From JBHELQ01 sp046262995 (GTDB taxonomy: Bacteria; Actinomycetota; Thermoleophilia; Solirubrobacterales; Thermoleophilaceae): a stretch of 64,000 nucleotides of DNA. The DNA lies in contig JBHELQ010000064.1 of assembly GCA_046262995.1 (NCBI GenBank), forward strand, positions 1 through 64,000, given 5' to 3'. This document shows positions 7,477 to 15,841 of the stretch, in pieces. Position 1 is the stretch's first letter. Each line of letters opens with the position of its first letter. Position numbers and translations under genes: made by a program. The notes under the pieces are model-generated. The model was not told where the DNA came from. It saw nothing but the letters and a program-made list of their open reading frames with translations, and did no database searches.

Positions 7477-7488
7477 GACGGCATCCTA
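7477..7488 (-). promoter_or_regulatory. Leaderless-type -10 box for guaB3-guaA
   Basis: On the minus strand TAGGAT is followed by six bases and then the guaB3 ATG. This TANNNT-N6-ATG layout places the transcription start at the A of the start codon. There is no ribosome binding site in between. Confidence 0.55.
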
Positions 7489-7580
7489 CGTTCGGCGACG
7501 GACGAAGGCCTGACATTAGCAGCGCCTCTTTGGGCGGCCCGCACGCTCGATCCCCGCTGTTTGCGCGGAAAATCCGGCGC

Positions 7581-8564
7581 TCAGGCGCCGGCCGCCCCGG
7601 GCGCGGACGCGGCGGCCTCGAGCAGCTCGACCTCGACCTCGCCGGCAAGCCGGTCGGCTTCGCGCGCGTCGAGCACGCCAGCGCCGAAGTGCTGGGTCGA
7701 CTCGGCGCCGCAGGCCACCCCGAAGCGGATGCAGTCGTCGGGCTCGCCGCCCCCGTAGCGGCAGGCGAGGTAGCCCGCCAGGAAGGCATCCCCCGAGCCG
7801 ACCGCCGAGACCGGCTCGAGCGGCTCGAGCAGCGCCCGGTAGAGCCGGCGGGAGCCGCCCGTCTCCCCGTCGCCGAGCAGCGCGAGTGCGCCGTCGGCGA
7901 GCGTCATGATCGCCTCGCGGGCGCCCAGCTCGAGTATCTCGCCAACGGAGGCGCGGCGATCCTCGTCGTCGGCGAACTCGTGTCCCACGAGCCCCTCGGC
8001 CTCGAGCTCGTTCGGGCTCACCACCGTGGGGCCCGCGCGCGTGCCCAGGCGCAGCGGCTCCCCCTCCGAGTCGAGCACGGTCGTCACGCCCAGCTTGCGG
8101 AGCTCGGCGATCAGGTGCCCGTACACGCCCACCTCGACGCCCCGAGGCAGGCTGCCCGCGAACACGCAGATCGCCGCGCCCTTGGCGAGGTAGAGCAGCT
8201 TGTCGACGAACAGCTCGAGCTCGGCCTCCGAGACCTGCGGCCCGCGCTCGTTGATCTCGGTCTGCTCGCCCGAGGTGGGATCGACCACCGCCGTCGAGGT
8301 GCGCGACTCCTCCCGGATACGCACGAAGTCGTTGAGGATTCCCTCGTCGGTCAGGTGCTCGATGATGCGCGTGCCCGTATGCCCACCCGCGACCCCGGTC
8401 GCGATCACCGGCTGGCCCAGGGCCTTCAGCGCGCGCGCCACGTTCACGCCCTTTCCGCCCGCCATGGCGGTCTGCTCCACGGCCCTGTGCCGTTGGCCGA
8501 GCCGGAAGCTTGGGACCGCGAGCGTCTTGTCGAGCGCCGCGTTGAGCGTGACGGTGATGATCAT
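7581..8564 (-). CDS. PfkB-family sugar kinase, 1-phosphofructokinase/LacC type
   Basis: The 327-residue ribokinase-fold protein starts MIITVTLNAALDKT, as FruK/LacC enzymes do, and has the substrate loop GGKGVNVARAL near residues 37-47 and the catalytic anion-hole motif VGSGDAF with the catalytic Asp late in the chain. Such enzymes phosphorylate fructose-1-phosphate or tagatose-6-phosphate; no transporter or PTS gene lies nearby to decide which. Its ATG overlaps the stop of the D,D-carboxypeptidase gene by four bases, so the two are translationally coupled, an unexpected pairing of sugar kinase and cell-wall enzyme. Confidence 0.85.
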   Translation of the reverse strand: MIITVTLNAALDKTLAVPSFRLGQRHRAVEQTAMAGGKGVNVARALKALGQPVIATGVAGGHTGTRIIEHLTDEGILNDFVRIREESRTSTAVVDPTSGEQTEINERGPQVSEAELELFVDKLLYLAKGAAICVFAGSLPRGVEVGVYGHLIAELRKLGVTTVLDSEGEPLRLGTRAGPTVVSPNELEAEGLVGHEFADDEDRRASVGEILELGAREAIMTLADGALALLGDGETGGSRRLYRALLEPLEPVSAVGSGDAFLAGYLACRYGGGEPDDCIRFGVACGAESTQHFGAGVLDAREADRLAGEVEVELLEAAASAPGAAGA

Positions 8565-9793
8565 GGAGCTTTGGTGGGCCTGCGCTCCCGCACGACCCGG
8601 AGGCGCACCCTCATCCGCAGGACGGCGAGGGCCGCCGTCACGAGGATGCCTAGCAGGAGCAGCAAGGTCAAGGGCAGGCCCAGGAGCGAAAGCGCCACAC
8701 GCGCGGGCCCCGCTCCGGGAACCCGGCGGGCGGTGACGAGCGGCACGGTCCGGACCGGCCGGCCGTCCAGCAGCAGCACGACCCTGCCGACGCGCCTGCC
8801 GGCGGGAAGCGGCCCGTCGAGCTCGCCGGGGGCCAGCACGCGCCTGCCGAGCCGCTGTCCCCGGCGCACCGCGAGAGTCACGCTGCGCGCCGGGACGAGC
8901 TCCGCCCTTCCGCCCCGATGCTCGATCTTCACGCGTGCGACGGAGCGATCGCGCTCGAGCGCTCGCAGCGGCCGGAAGCGGGAGAGCCCGAAGCGAAGCA
9001 GCGTCAGCGTGTCCTCGTCGCGAGCGGCCTCGCTCGGCTCCCCGAGCACCACGCTGATCACGCGGGGGCCGCCCGCGGCGTGACCGGCTCCCACGAGCAC
9101 GTAACCGGCGTCGACCGTATGACCGGTCTTGATCCCGTCGACGAACGGGTGGCGGGCCACCAGGTCGTTGCGGTTGTCGACGACCCGCCGGCGGGCGCCC
9201 GACCGGAGCACCGCCTCGGGCAGGTTCACGATGCGGGCGAAGCGACCGTCGCGCATCAGCCGCGTTGCCAGCCGGGCCAGGTCGCGCGCCGTGGAGTAGT
9301 TCCCACGCTGGTCGAGCCCGACGGGGTTCGCGTAGTGGGTCTCGTCCAGGTGCAGCTCAGCGGCGCGCCGGTTCATCTCATCGACAAAAGCCGATCGCGA
9401 GCCCGCGACTCCCTCGGCGATCGTCGCGGCTGCGTCGTTGGCGCTCTCGAGGAGCAGCGCCCGCAACAGGTCGTGCACGCGCATCCGCTCCCCAGCCCGC
9501 AGGTCGATCTTCGACTCGGCGGCCAGGGCGTGGTAGGCGGGGGCCGTGAACACCTCGTCCGGCTTGGTCCGCTCGAGCGCCAGCAGCGCGGTCATCAGCT
9601 TGGTGGTGCTGGCGATCGCGCGGCGCTCGTCGGGATCCTTGCGAAACAGCACGGCCCCCTCGCGGGCGTCCACGACGATCGCCGCGGCGGCCCTGGGGAG
9701 CCGCGGGGGCGCGGCCGCCGCCGGCGCCGCGCCCGCCACGGTCGCGAGCGCCGAGACGCACAACGCCGCGATCGTGCCGCGGGCCGGCGTCAC
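8561..9793 (-). CDS. D-alanyl-D-alanine carboxypeptidase (S11, PBP5-like)
   Basis: This enzyme trims the terminal D-Ala from peptidoglycan stem peptides outside the membrane. A Sec signal peptide ending around AAAA precedes the S11 domain, with the three penicillin-binding motifs: STTK (nucleophile Ser, near residue 62), SAN and KTG. A beta-rich middle section and one C-terminal transmembrane helix (about LSLLGLPLTLLLLLGILVTAALAVL) anchor it. It overlaps both neighbours by four bases (LysM gene upstream, kinase downstream). Confidence 0.92.
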   Translation of the reverse strand: MTPARGTIAALCVSALATVAGAAPAAAAPPRLPRAAAAIVVDAREGAVLFRKDPDERRAIASTTKLMTALLALERTKPDEVFTAPAYHALAAESKIDLRAGERMRVHDLLRALLLESANDAAATIAEGVAGSRSAFVDEMNRRAAELHLDETHYANPVGLDQRGNYSTARDLARLATRLMRDGRFARIVNLPEAVLRSGARRRVVDNRNDLVARHPFVDGIKTGHTVDAGYVLVGAGHAAGGPRVISVVLGEPSEAARDEDTLTLLRFGLSRFRPLRALERDRSVARVKIEHRGGRAELVPARSVTLAVRRGQRLGRRVLAPGELDGPLPAGRRVGRVVLLLDGRPVRTVPLVTARRVPGAGPARVALSLLGLPLTLLLLLGILVTAALAVLRMRVRLRVVRERRPTKAP

Positions 9794-10125
9794 TCGCGCA
9801 GCTTGATCTTCTGGCCCGAGACGAGCGCCTGCGGGTCGAGCTGGGGATTCAGCTCGAGCAGCTTGTCCACGGGCACCCCGGTCTTGTTGGCGATCCCACC
9901 GAGCGTGTCACCGGTCTTGACCGTGTAGCTGGCCTTTCTCACTACGGGCGCCCCGGCCTGGTGCGAGCGGGCCTTCTCGCGCTTGGCGCTGGGCTGCGAG
10001 CCAGTGTGGCTGCCGCCGTCTCCGGATCCGGAGCTCAGCAGGACGATGAAGAACACGAGCGCGACCGCCGCCAGCGCCGCCGGCGCGATCAGGCGGGCGG
10101 GATTGCGTTGGCTTGGCTCTTGCAT
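9790..10125 (-). CDS. Membrane-anchored LysM domain protein
   Basis: The 111-residue protein has one N-terminal transmembrane helix (LIAPAALAAVALVFFIVLL), a Ser/Gly/Lys-rich linker, and a single LysM module (YTVKTGDTLGGIANKTG to the Leu-rich end GQKIKLRE). LysM binds GlcNAc-containing glycans, so it probably docks to peptidoglycan and acts with the adjacent carboxypeptidase. A TATCCT box and a GC-rich hairpin lie upstream. Confidence 0.88.
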   Translation of the reverse strand: MQEPSQRNPARLIAPAALAAVALVFFIVLLSSGSGDGGSHTGSQPSAKREKARSHQAGAPVVRKASYTVKTGDTLGGIANKTGVPVDKLLELNPQLDPQALVSGQKIKLRE

Positions 10126-10167
10126 GGCGGGTCCCCGAGGGGCCGGGGAGGATAGATCGGGCGGCCG

Positions 10168-11007
10168 CTAGAGAGCCCAGCTGGCCGCCCGCAGCTCCTC
10201 GGCCGCTAACGCGGCCGCCTCGCCGGGGTCGCCGCCGCGCTGGGCGTGCGCGTCGACGATCGAGCGCGACGCCGTGACGAGGCCGGCCGCCGGGTGTGGA
10301 GCGAAGGCGGCGGCCAGGTCCTCCACCCGGCCTCCCTGTGCCCCGACGCCGGGCAGCAGGAAGACGGCACGGGGCATCAGCTCCCGCAGCCGACCGAGCA
10401 GCTCCGGGCTGGTCGCTCCGGCGACGGCGCCGACGCTCGACAGCCCGCAGGCCCCCACGTCGGCGGTGCCCAGCTCGTCGACGAGGCGCGCCAGCTGCTC
10501 GTGCAGAGGGTCCTCGCCCCGGTCCTGGATCTCGGCCGCGCCGGGGTTGGACGTCCTGACCAGCACGAAGATCCCGGCTCGGGCGGCCGCGGCCCCGTCG
10601 ACGAGGGGCTTCAGCGCGTCCCGGCCGAGCAGCGGGTTGGCGGTGAAGGCGTCGGCGCCGAGGCCGGGGACCGCTCCGAACGGCCCCCGTGTCTCTCCCA
10701 CGAGCGCCTGCGCATACGCGGACGCGGTCATGGGGACGTCACCGCGCTTGCCGTCGGCCAGGACGAGCAGGCCCGCCTCGCGCGCCGCCGCCGCGACGCG
10801 CTCGAGGGCGCGCCAACCCGGCGCTCGCAGGCGCTCGAAGCACGCGAGCTGGAGCTTGACGGCAACGCAGGCGCCGCCGGCGGCGTTGATGGCGGCCATG
10901 CAATGACGCTCCACCGCGTGGGCGGTGAGCTGCGCCGCGTCGCCAGCCGGCGAACCCACCACCGCTCCCGGCCAGAGCGACCCCGGGTCCGGGTCGAGGC
11001 CGAGCAC
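10168..11007 (-). CDS. pyrF: Orotidine-5'-phosphate decarboxylase, type 2
   Basis: PyrF makes UMP from OMP. The actinobacterial-type sequence is clear: LGLDPDPGS at the start, the catalytic ADGKRGDVP block and the phosphate-binding LLPGVGAQGG near the C-terminus. The first canonical start is the GTG at 11007, but the frame remains open and family-like for about 16 further codons (FADRLAALVEERRSR) up to the HU stop codon without any ATG, GTG or TTG. Either the N-terminal helix is missing or an unusual start is used. It directly follows the HU gene. Confidence 0.9.
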   Translation of the reverse strand: MLGLDPDPGSLWPGAVVGSPAGDAAQLTAHAVERHCMAAINAAGGACVAVKLQLACFERLRAPGWRALERVAAAAREAGLLVLADGKRGDVPMTASAYAQALVGETRGPFGAVPGLGADAFTANPLLGRDALKPLVDGAAAARAGIFVLVRTSNPGAAEIQDRGEDPLHEQLARLVDELGTADVGACGLSSVGAVAGATSPELLGRLRELMPRAVFLLPGVGAQGGRVEDLAAAFAPHPAAGLVTASRSIVDAHAQRGGDPGEAAALAAEELRAASWAL

Positions 11008-11075
11008 GACCCGGCTGCGGCGCTCCTCTACGAGCGCCGCGAGCCGGTCCGCGAAGTGGGCGGTCGCCGGCGCCC

Positions 11076-11351
11076 CTAGCCCTTGACTGCCGACTTCAGC
11101 CCGGCGCCCGCGCTGAAGCGCGGCACCCGGCTGGCCGGAATCTGGATCCGCTCCTTGGTCTGCGGGTTCACGCCCTGGCGGGCGCCGCGATCGGCCACCG
11201 AGAACTTGCCGAAGCCGGTGAAGCTGATCTCCCCGCCGCGGCTGAGCGTCTCCTTGACCACGTCGAGGAACACGTCGACCGCCTTCGTGGCGTCGCCCTT
11301 CGACAGTCCGGACTCCGATGCAACGCGGTCGACGAACTCGGACTTGGTCAC
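11076..11351 (-). CDS. hup: HU-family DNA-binding protein
   Basis: The 91-residue histone-like protein bends and compacts DNA. It begins (GTG)TKSEFVDRVASESGLSKGDA and includes the conserved core GFGKFSV and the beta-arm with the intercalating proline (NPQTKERIQIPASRVP). A good GGAGGAG site lies 8 bases before the GTG at 11351, so this start is preferred over longer readings. There is no Lys/Ala-rich C-terminal tail of the kind found in mycobacterial HupB. Confidence 0.94.
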   Translation of the reverse strand: MTKSEFVDRVASESGLSKGDATKAVDVFLDVVKETLSRGGEISFTGFGKFSVADRGARQGVNPQTKERIQIPASRVPRFSAGAGLKSAVKG

Positions 11352-11465
11352 GACTTTCTCCTCCTTCGGGGTTCTGAGGTGCCCGAACGTAACAACGGCG
11401 GCGGACAAGCGTCAGGCAGAGCCGCTCGGGGGTGGCGAAAGCCCGCTCTTTGCGATCTTTTCCCG

Positions 11466-11705
11466 CTAGCCGTCGGCGTCCGCCCGGCCGGTCCGCGGCG
11501 GATCGACGAGCTCGAGCATCCGCTCGGCGGCATCGAGGACCTCGTCGTGGCCGCGGGACTCCGGCTGCACGAGGCGGGCGAAGCCGGTCTGGTCGTACAC
11601 GAGCACGCGCGGCTCGCGCTCGCGTCGGCCCCTCCGCATCGCGGCGGCCACGCCTTCGGCGATTCCGGTAGCGCGCCCAAGGGGTCCCTTGCGGCGCTCC
11701 TTCAT
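11466..11705 (-). CDS. Small protein of unknown function, coupled to a roadblock-like gene
   Basis: This is a 79-residue, Arg/Glu-rich protein starting MKERRKGPLGRATGIAEGVAAAMRRG. I do not recognise a domain. Its ATG overlaps the stop of the upstream roadblock-like gene by four bases (ATGA), the pattern of a coupled pair, and codon use is like that of its neighbours. Soluble, no membrane segment. It may be a partner of the upstream protein. Confidence 0.5.
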   Translation of the reverse strand: MKERRKGPLGRATGIAEGVAAAMRRGRREREPRVLVYDQTGFARLVQPESRGHDEVLDAAERMLELVDPPRTGRADADG

Positions 11706-12124
11706 CGGGCGAGCTCCGCGAGCACGGCCCGCATGTCCCAGCGCACCAGCGAGGAGAGGGACCCCCGGCCGGCCACGGCGGCGAGCGTCCACTCGCGTCG
11801 CCGCACGATGTAGACGGCCCCGCGCGGGAACTGGACCTCGAGCTCGTCGGGCGGGCCGGCCGGGGCGATGCGGTCGACCGCCGCGAGCAGCTCGCGCGCT
11901 TCGTCGGCCAGCTCCTCCGGGCCGCCGGCGACGGCCTCGAGCTCCCCCCGCCCGTCGAGCAGCAGTGCCGCGCGCACGTCCCCCGAGAGCTCTCGCAGCC
12001 GGGCCGGCGTGCGGTCGGCCGTCAGGCCCGGCGAGGCCACCAGGAGAGCGCCGAGGACAGGGGCGGGCGCTGCGGGCCGGGCATCGCGGGCAGAATAGCG
12101 GCGTGCCGCTGTCGCGAATCTCAT
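11702..12124 (-). CDS. Roadblock/LC7-like domain protein (tentative)
   Basis: The 140-residue product has an alternating helix and strand pattern with ALLLDGRGELEAVAGG and GAVYIVRRREWTLAAVAGRGSLSSLVRWDMRAVL, which resembles roadblock/LC7 proteins that often work with small GTPases. No GTPase gene is adjacent. The start is uncertain: ATG at 12124 overlaps a divergent small gene, while GTG at 12040 (VASPGLTADR) removes the overlap and loses little. The next gene overlaps its stop. Confidence 0.5.
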   Translation of the reverse strand: MRFATAARRYSARDARPAAPAPVLGALLVASPGLTADRTPARLRELSGDVRAALLLDGRGELEAVAGGPEELADEARELLAAVDRIAPAGPPDELEVQFPRGAVYIVRRREWTLAAVAGRGSLSSLVRWDMRAVLAELAR

Positions 12125-12243
12125 GGATCGTGACCGTCGCGATCTGCCTGATCGCGGCTCTGCTGCTGCTCCTGAACGGCTACTCCGGCTACTCCGGCGT
12201 GCTGCTCGCGGTGGGGCTGGCGGCCGCCGTGAACCTCACTTGA
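12103..12243 (+). CDS. Predicted single-pass membrane microprotein
   Basis: A 46-codon frame starts with GTG at 12103 and encodes one strongly hydrophobic helix (ISWIVTVAICLIAALLLLL), a duplicated GYSGYSG hinge and a second hydrophobic stretch. It overlaps the end of the convergent efflux gene by 8 bases. Short hydrophobic frames occur by chance, but the continuous membrane-like profile and its fit between two genes favour a real gene. Function unknown. Confidence 0.4.
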   Translation: MPLSRISWIVTVAICLIAALLLLLNGYSGYSGVLLAVGLAAAVNLT

Positions 12244-13201
12244 CCTGAGGGCCCGGGACCCCCTCGGGCTCCAGGTGGATCAGCACGTCGGCCCCGCGCA
12301 ACCGGTCGCCGATCGCAGCCTGGAGCTCGTGCGCGAGGGTGTGAGCGCGCTGCAGGCTCGTGTCGTGGCGGAACTGCACGTGGAGGTCCACGTAGCGGCG
12401 GCTGCCGGCTCGCCGCGCCCGCAGCTTGTGGAAGCCGACGACCTCCTCGGCGCCGTGGCGCTCGATCGCCTCAGTGATCGCGCGCAGCTCGGCGGCGGGC
12501 AGGGCCTCGTCGACCAGGACGCGCGACGAGCGCGAGAGAATCCGCACCCCGGCGGCGACGATTGCCACCGCGACCACGAGCGCGACGGCGGGATCCAGCT
12601 CCTCGACCCCGGTCAGCTGAACCAGGACCAGCGCCAGGAGCACCCCCGCCGAAGTGGCGGCGTCCGTGCGCAGGTGGGCGGCGTCGCCCTCGAGCGCCGG
12701 CGAGTCCGTGAGCCGGGCCTGCTTGCGCAGATAGCCGGACACGCCGAGGTTCGCGACGGCCGAGAAGGCGATCACCCCGATGCCCAGGCCGAGAGTGTCG
12801 ACCCCGGAGCCCTCGCTCAGCTTGCGCAGCGAGGCGTAGACGATGACCCCCGCCCCGACCAGGATCAGCATCCCCTCGATCGCGGCCGCCATGTTCTCGA
12901 CCTTCTCGTGGCCGTAGGGATGCGACTCGTCCGCCGGCTCGTCCGCCTTGCGCACCGACAGGAGGGCGATGATCGCGGCCAGCAGGTCGATGCTCGAGTG
13001 GGCGGCCTCCGTCAGGATCGCGATCGAGCCGGTGACGATCCCGGCCGCGAGCTTGAGGCAGATCAGCACCACGTTCGATGCGACCGAGATCGCGGCGGCG
13101 CGCGTCTTGTGCGGCACCTGGGCGGCTGGGCCCACGGCCCGGGCGGGAGCCTCGGCGGCCGCGGCGATCCTGGCACGCGACAGGCGGCGGGGGGTGTTCA
13201 C
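12236..13201 (-). CDS. Cation diffusion facilitator (CDF) transporter
   Basis: CDF proteins export Zn2+, Fe2+ or Mn2+ in exchange for protons. The 321-residue sequence has about six transmembrane helices with the paired metal-site motifs HSSID (TM2) and HLRTD (TM5), the intracellular segment HPYGHEKVENM, and a C-terminal cytosolic ferredoxin-like domain (about 235-315). GTG at 13201 overlaps the rdgB stop by four bases. The two His-x3-Asp sites suggest Zn/Fe rather than Mn, but that is inference. Last gene of the murI-rph-rdgB operon. Confidence 0.9.
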   Translation of the reverse strand: MNTPRRLSRARIAAAAEAPARAVGPAAQVPHKTRAAAISVASNVVLICLKLAAGIVTGSIAILTEAAHSSIDLLAAIIALLSVRKADEPADESHPYGHEKVENMAAAIEGMLILVGAGVIVYASLRKLSEGSGVDTLGLGIGVIAFSAVANLGVSGYLRKQARLTDSPALEGDAAHLRTDAATSAGVLLALVLVQLTGVEELDPAVALVVAVAIVAAGVRILSRSSRVLVDEALPAAELRAITEAIERHGAEEVVGFHKLRARRAGSRRYVDLHVQFRHDTSLQRAHTLAHELQAAIGDRLRGADVLIHLEPEGVPGPQVK

Positions 13202-13839
13202 GACGCCGCCCTCCGTGATCGGCGCCGGCCCCCGACCGAGAACGGCCCGCGCGGAACGCGAACGGTCTCCTCGGCCAGCAACCTGAGCAGCTCGCGGGCG
13301 GCGCGGCCGCGATGGCTGATCGCGTCCTTCTCGGCCGGGTCGAGCTCGGCCATCGTGCGCCCGTCCCGGAGCTCGCTCGGGACGAACGCCGGGTCGTAGC
13401 CGAACCCCCCGGCGCCGCGTGGCTCGACCGCCAGCTCTCCCTCGCAACGGCCATGCACCACCTGCTCGGCAACGCCGGGCTCGACGTACGCGAGCACGCA
13501 CACGTAGGCCACCCGCCGGTCGCCATCCGGCGGGACCTCGCGCATCAGGCGCTCCAGGTTCTGCTCGTCGCTCGCCCGCTCGCCCGCGAAGCGCGCGGAC
13601 CAGACACCCGGCGCCCCGCCGAGCGCCGCGGCCTCGATCCCCGAGTCGTCCGCCACCGCCGCCCGCTCGGTCGCGGTGGCTGCGGCGCGGGCCTTGATCA
13701 GGGCGTTCTCGGCGAAGGTCGTCCCAGTCTCGGGGGGCAGCGCCATCCCCTCCGGCAGCGGATCCAGCTCGTGCGGCTCGAGCAGCGCGCTGAGCTCGCG
13801 CAGCTTATGCGGGTTCTGGGAGGCGAGCAGCAGGCGCAC
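13198..13839 (-). CDS. rdgB: XTP/dITP pyrophosphatase (HAM1/RdgB)
   Basis: This house-cleaning enzyme hydrolyses ITP, XTP and dITP. The 213-residue protein begins MRLLLASQNPHKLRELSALL, has the substrate motif TFAENALIKA, the ADDSGIEAAALGGAPGVWSARFAG block, the GFGYDPAF phosphate region and the SHRGRA motif near the C-terminus. The last ~20 residues are an Arg-rich tail. It lies between rph and the CDF gene with short gaps or overlaps, a common rph-rdgB arrangement. Confidence 0.95.
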   Translation of the reverse strand: MRLLLASQNPHKLRELSALLEPHELDPLPEGMALPPETGTTFAENALIKARAAATATERAAVADDSGIEAAALGGAPGVWSARFAGERASDEQNLERLMREVPPDGDRRVAYVCVLAYVEPGVAEQVVHGRCEGELAVEPRGAGGFGYDPAFVPSELRDGRTMAELDPAEKDAISHRGRAARELLRLLAEETVRVPRGPFSVGGRRRSRRAAS

Positions 13840-13848
13840 CCGGCCTCC

Positions 13849-14577
13849 TCAGCCGACGACGCCGGCGGCGACGGCCTCCTCCTGAGCCGCGCGCAGCCTC
13901 TCGATCCCAGCCGCGGCGAGCGCCAGCAGCTCGTCGAGCGAGGCCCTCGAGAGCGGCGTCCGCTCGGCCGTGGCCTGCACCTCGACGAGGCCGCCGTCCC
14001 CGGTCATGACGACGTTCGCGTCGACCTCCGCGCGGGCGTCCTCGGAGTAGTCCAGGTCGAGCAGCGCCTCGCCGTCCACGACGCCGCACGAGACCGCGGC
14101 CAGGGATCCGTTGAGCGGCACCGACTCGAGCGCGCCCTCGGCGACGAGGCGGCGCAGTGCCAGCTCGAGCGCCACGAAGCCGCCGGTGACCGCGGCGCAG
14201 CGGGTGCCGCCGTCGGCCTCGAGCACGTCGCAGTCGATCCAGACGGTGCGCTCGCCGAGCCGTTCGAAGTCGATCACCCCGCGCAGCGAGCGCCCGATCA
14301 GCCGCTGGATCTCGACCGTTCGGCCGTCGGGCCTGCCCCTGGAGACGTCGCGCCGCTTGCGCTCCCCGGTGGACGCCGGCAGCATCCCGTACTCCGCCGT
14401 GGTCCAGCCGCGGCCCTTGCCGGCGAGCCACTTCGGGACCTCGTCCTCGACGCTCGCCGTGCAGATGACGCGCGTGCCGCCCGCCTCGAACAGCGCCGAG
14501 CCGGTGGCGCTGCGCATGAAGCCCGGAGCGATGGTGACCGGCCGCAGCTCGTCCGGGGAGCGCCCGTCCCGCCTCAC
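13849..14577 (-). CDS. rph: Ribonuclease PH
   Basis: RNase PH trims tRNA 3' ends by phosphorolysis. The 242-residue protein reads RRDGRSPDELRPVTI at the start, then the active-site region EYGMLPASTGERKRRDVSRGRPDGRTVEIQ split over residues 64-95, and DCDVLEADGGTRCAAVTGGF. The GTG at 14577 overlaps the murI stop by four bases and matches the family start; a much longer open frame upstream is only the antiparallel shadow of murI. Confidence 0.95.
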   Translation of the reverse strand: MRRDGRSPDELRPVTIAPGFMRSATGSALFEAGGTRVICTASVEDEVPKWLAGKGRGWTTAEYGMLPASTGERKRRDVSRGRPDGRTVEIQRLIGRSLRGVIDFERLGERTVWIDCDVLEADGGTRCAAVTGGFVALELALRRLVAEGALESVPLNGSLAAVSCGVVDGEALLDLDYSEDARAEVDANVVMTGDGGLVEVQATAERTPLSRASLDELLALAAAGIERLRAAQEEAVAAGVVG

Positions 14578-15419
14578 GCCGCCGCCCTCTTGCCCGGATC
14601 GCCGACCGGCACCCGGCGCACCTCGCCGATCGGCAGCTGCAGGAAGCGCGTGCCGAGCCGCCGGAACTCCTCCGGCTCGCCGGTGGCAAGGAACCGGTAG
14701 TCCCCGCGCCGCTCGGGATCGTTCTCCATCCCGGCCGCCGCCAGCTCGGCCGCGACATCGCCCGCGATCGCCTCCCCCGAGCTGACGATCGTCACGCCGC
14801 GTCCCAGGGCGCGCTGGAGCACAGGGCGCACGAGCGGGTAGTGGGTGCAGCCGAGAATGACCGTGTCCACCTCCGCCGCCTTCAGCGGCCCACAGGCCCC
14901 TTCCACGCAGGCGATCACCCGCTGGTCCACCTCGCCGCCCTCCTGGATCAGCGGAGCGAGCTCGGCCGACGCGACCGCGTGCAGCTCCAGCTCGCCGCCC
15001 GCCTCGGCCAGGGCGCGCTCGTACGCGCGGCTCGCGACCGTGGCGGGCGTGGCCAGGAGCCCGACCTTTCCGGTGCGGGTGCTGAGAGCGGCGAGCCGCG
15101 ACTCCGGGCCCACCACTCCGACGACGGGAACCTGTCCCGAGAGCTCCTCGCGGAGCGACGGAAGCGCGGCCGCCGTGGCCGAGTTGCAGGCGACCACCAG
15201 CAGCTTCGCGCCCTCCGCGAGCAGGACCTCGGCGAGCTCGCGCGCAAAGCCGAGCAGCTGCTCCGCCGAGCGGTCGCCGTAGGGAAAGCGCGCGGTGTCG
15301 CCCAGGTAGAGGAAGTCCTCGTGCGGCAGCGACACGAGGCACTCGTGCAGGACGGTCAGGCCGCCCACGCCCGAATCGAAGACCGCGACCGGGAGAGAGC
15401 TGTCCGTCGAGCGGGCCAT
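14574..15419 (-). CDS. murI: Glutamate racemase
   Basis: MurI makes D-glutamate for peptidoglycan. The protein has FDSGVGGLTV near the N-terminus and both catalytic cysteines in their motifs, VACNSATA and LGCTHYPL. ATG at 15419 is used; a GTG six codons upstream is possible but adds no conserved sequence. It is the first gene of the murI-rph-rdgB-CDF operon. Confidence 0.95.
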   Translation of the reverse strand: MARSTDSSLPVAVFDSGVGGLTVLHECLVSLPHEDFLYLGDTARFPYGDRSAEQLLGFARELAEVLLAEGAKLLVVACNSATAAALPSLREELSGQVPVVGVVGPESRLAALSTRTGKVGLLATPATVASRAYERALAEAGGELELHAVASAELAPLIQEGGEVDQRVIACVEGACGPLKAAEVDTVILGCTHYPLVRPVLQRALGRGVTIVSSGEAIAGDVAAELAAAGMENDPERRGDYRFLATGEPEEFRRLGTRFLQLPIGEVRRVPVGDPGKRAAA

Positions 15420-15473
15420 GGCCGGACATGGTGGCACGCCCCCGGGAAGCGGCGAGGGCGTGGTGGACGCCGT

Positions 15474-15704
15474 TCAGAACTGCACCCGCCGCACCGCCTG
15501 CTTGAGCTTGCCGAGGATGACGTCGCCGAGCTGCTGGCCCTCGTCGGTCTTGAAGCCCTTCATCGCGGCTACGACTCCCGCCATGACGAGCGCGACGAGC
15601 AGGATCAGGGCCACGTACTCGACCGTCCCCTGACCGACCGAGCGCCGCAGCGCCGAGGATGCCCGGGCAGCGGTCGCGTGGAGGTATCCGATTGCGCGGT
15701 ACAT
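15474..15704 (-). CDS. Flp/Fap-type pilin precursor, solitary
   Basis: A 76-residue prepilin with a basic leader, a G-QGTVEY processing site and one long hydrophobic helix (ALILLVALVMAGVVAAM). Prepilin peptidases of the TadV/PilD class cut after the Gly, leaving Glu at +5, as in Flp pilins. The start at 15704 has AGGAAAGG at a suitable distance; an in-frame TTG three codons upstream lies too close to it. No Tad secretion gene is in the window, so assembly must be encoded elsewhere. Confidence 0.8.
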   Translation of the reverse strand: MYRAIGYLHATAARASSALRRSVGQGTVEYVALILLVALVMAGVVAAMKGFKTDEGQQLGDVILGKLKQAVRRVQF

Positions 15705-15841
15705 GCGATCCAAACCTTTCCTCGTGGAATGACCTGACCTGATCGTCCGCCGGCCGGGCCCACGCCTCCAGGCATGGCTGTGACAATTCCCCCACGCGAG
15801 CGCGAAAAGGGACGCCGGGACCCTCTGCGAGCATTCGGCCC

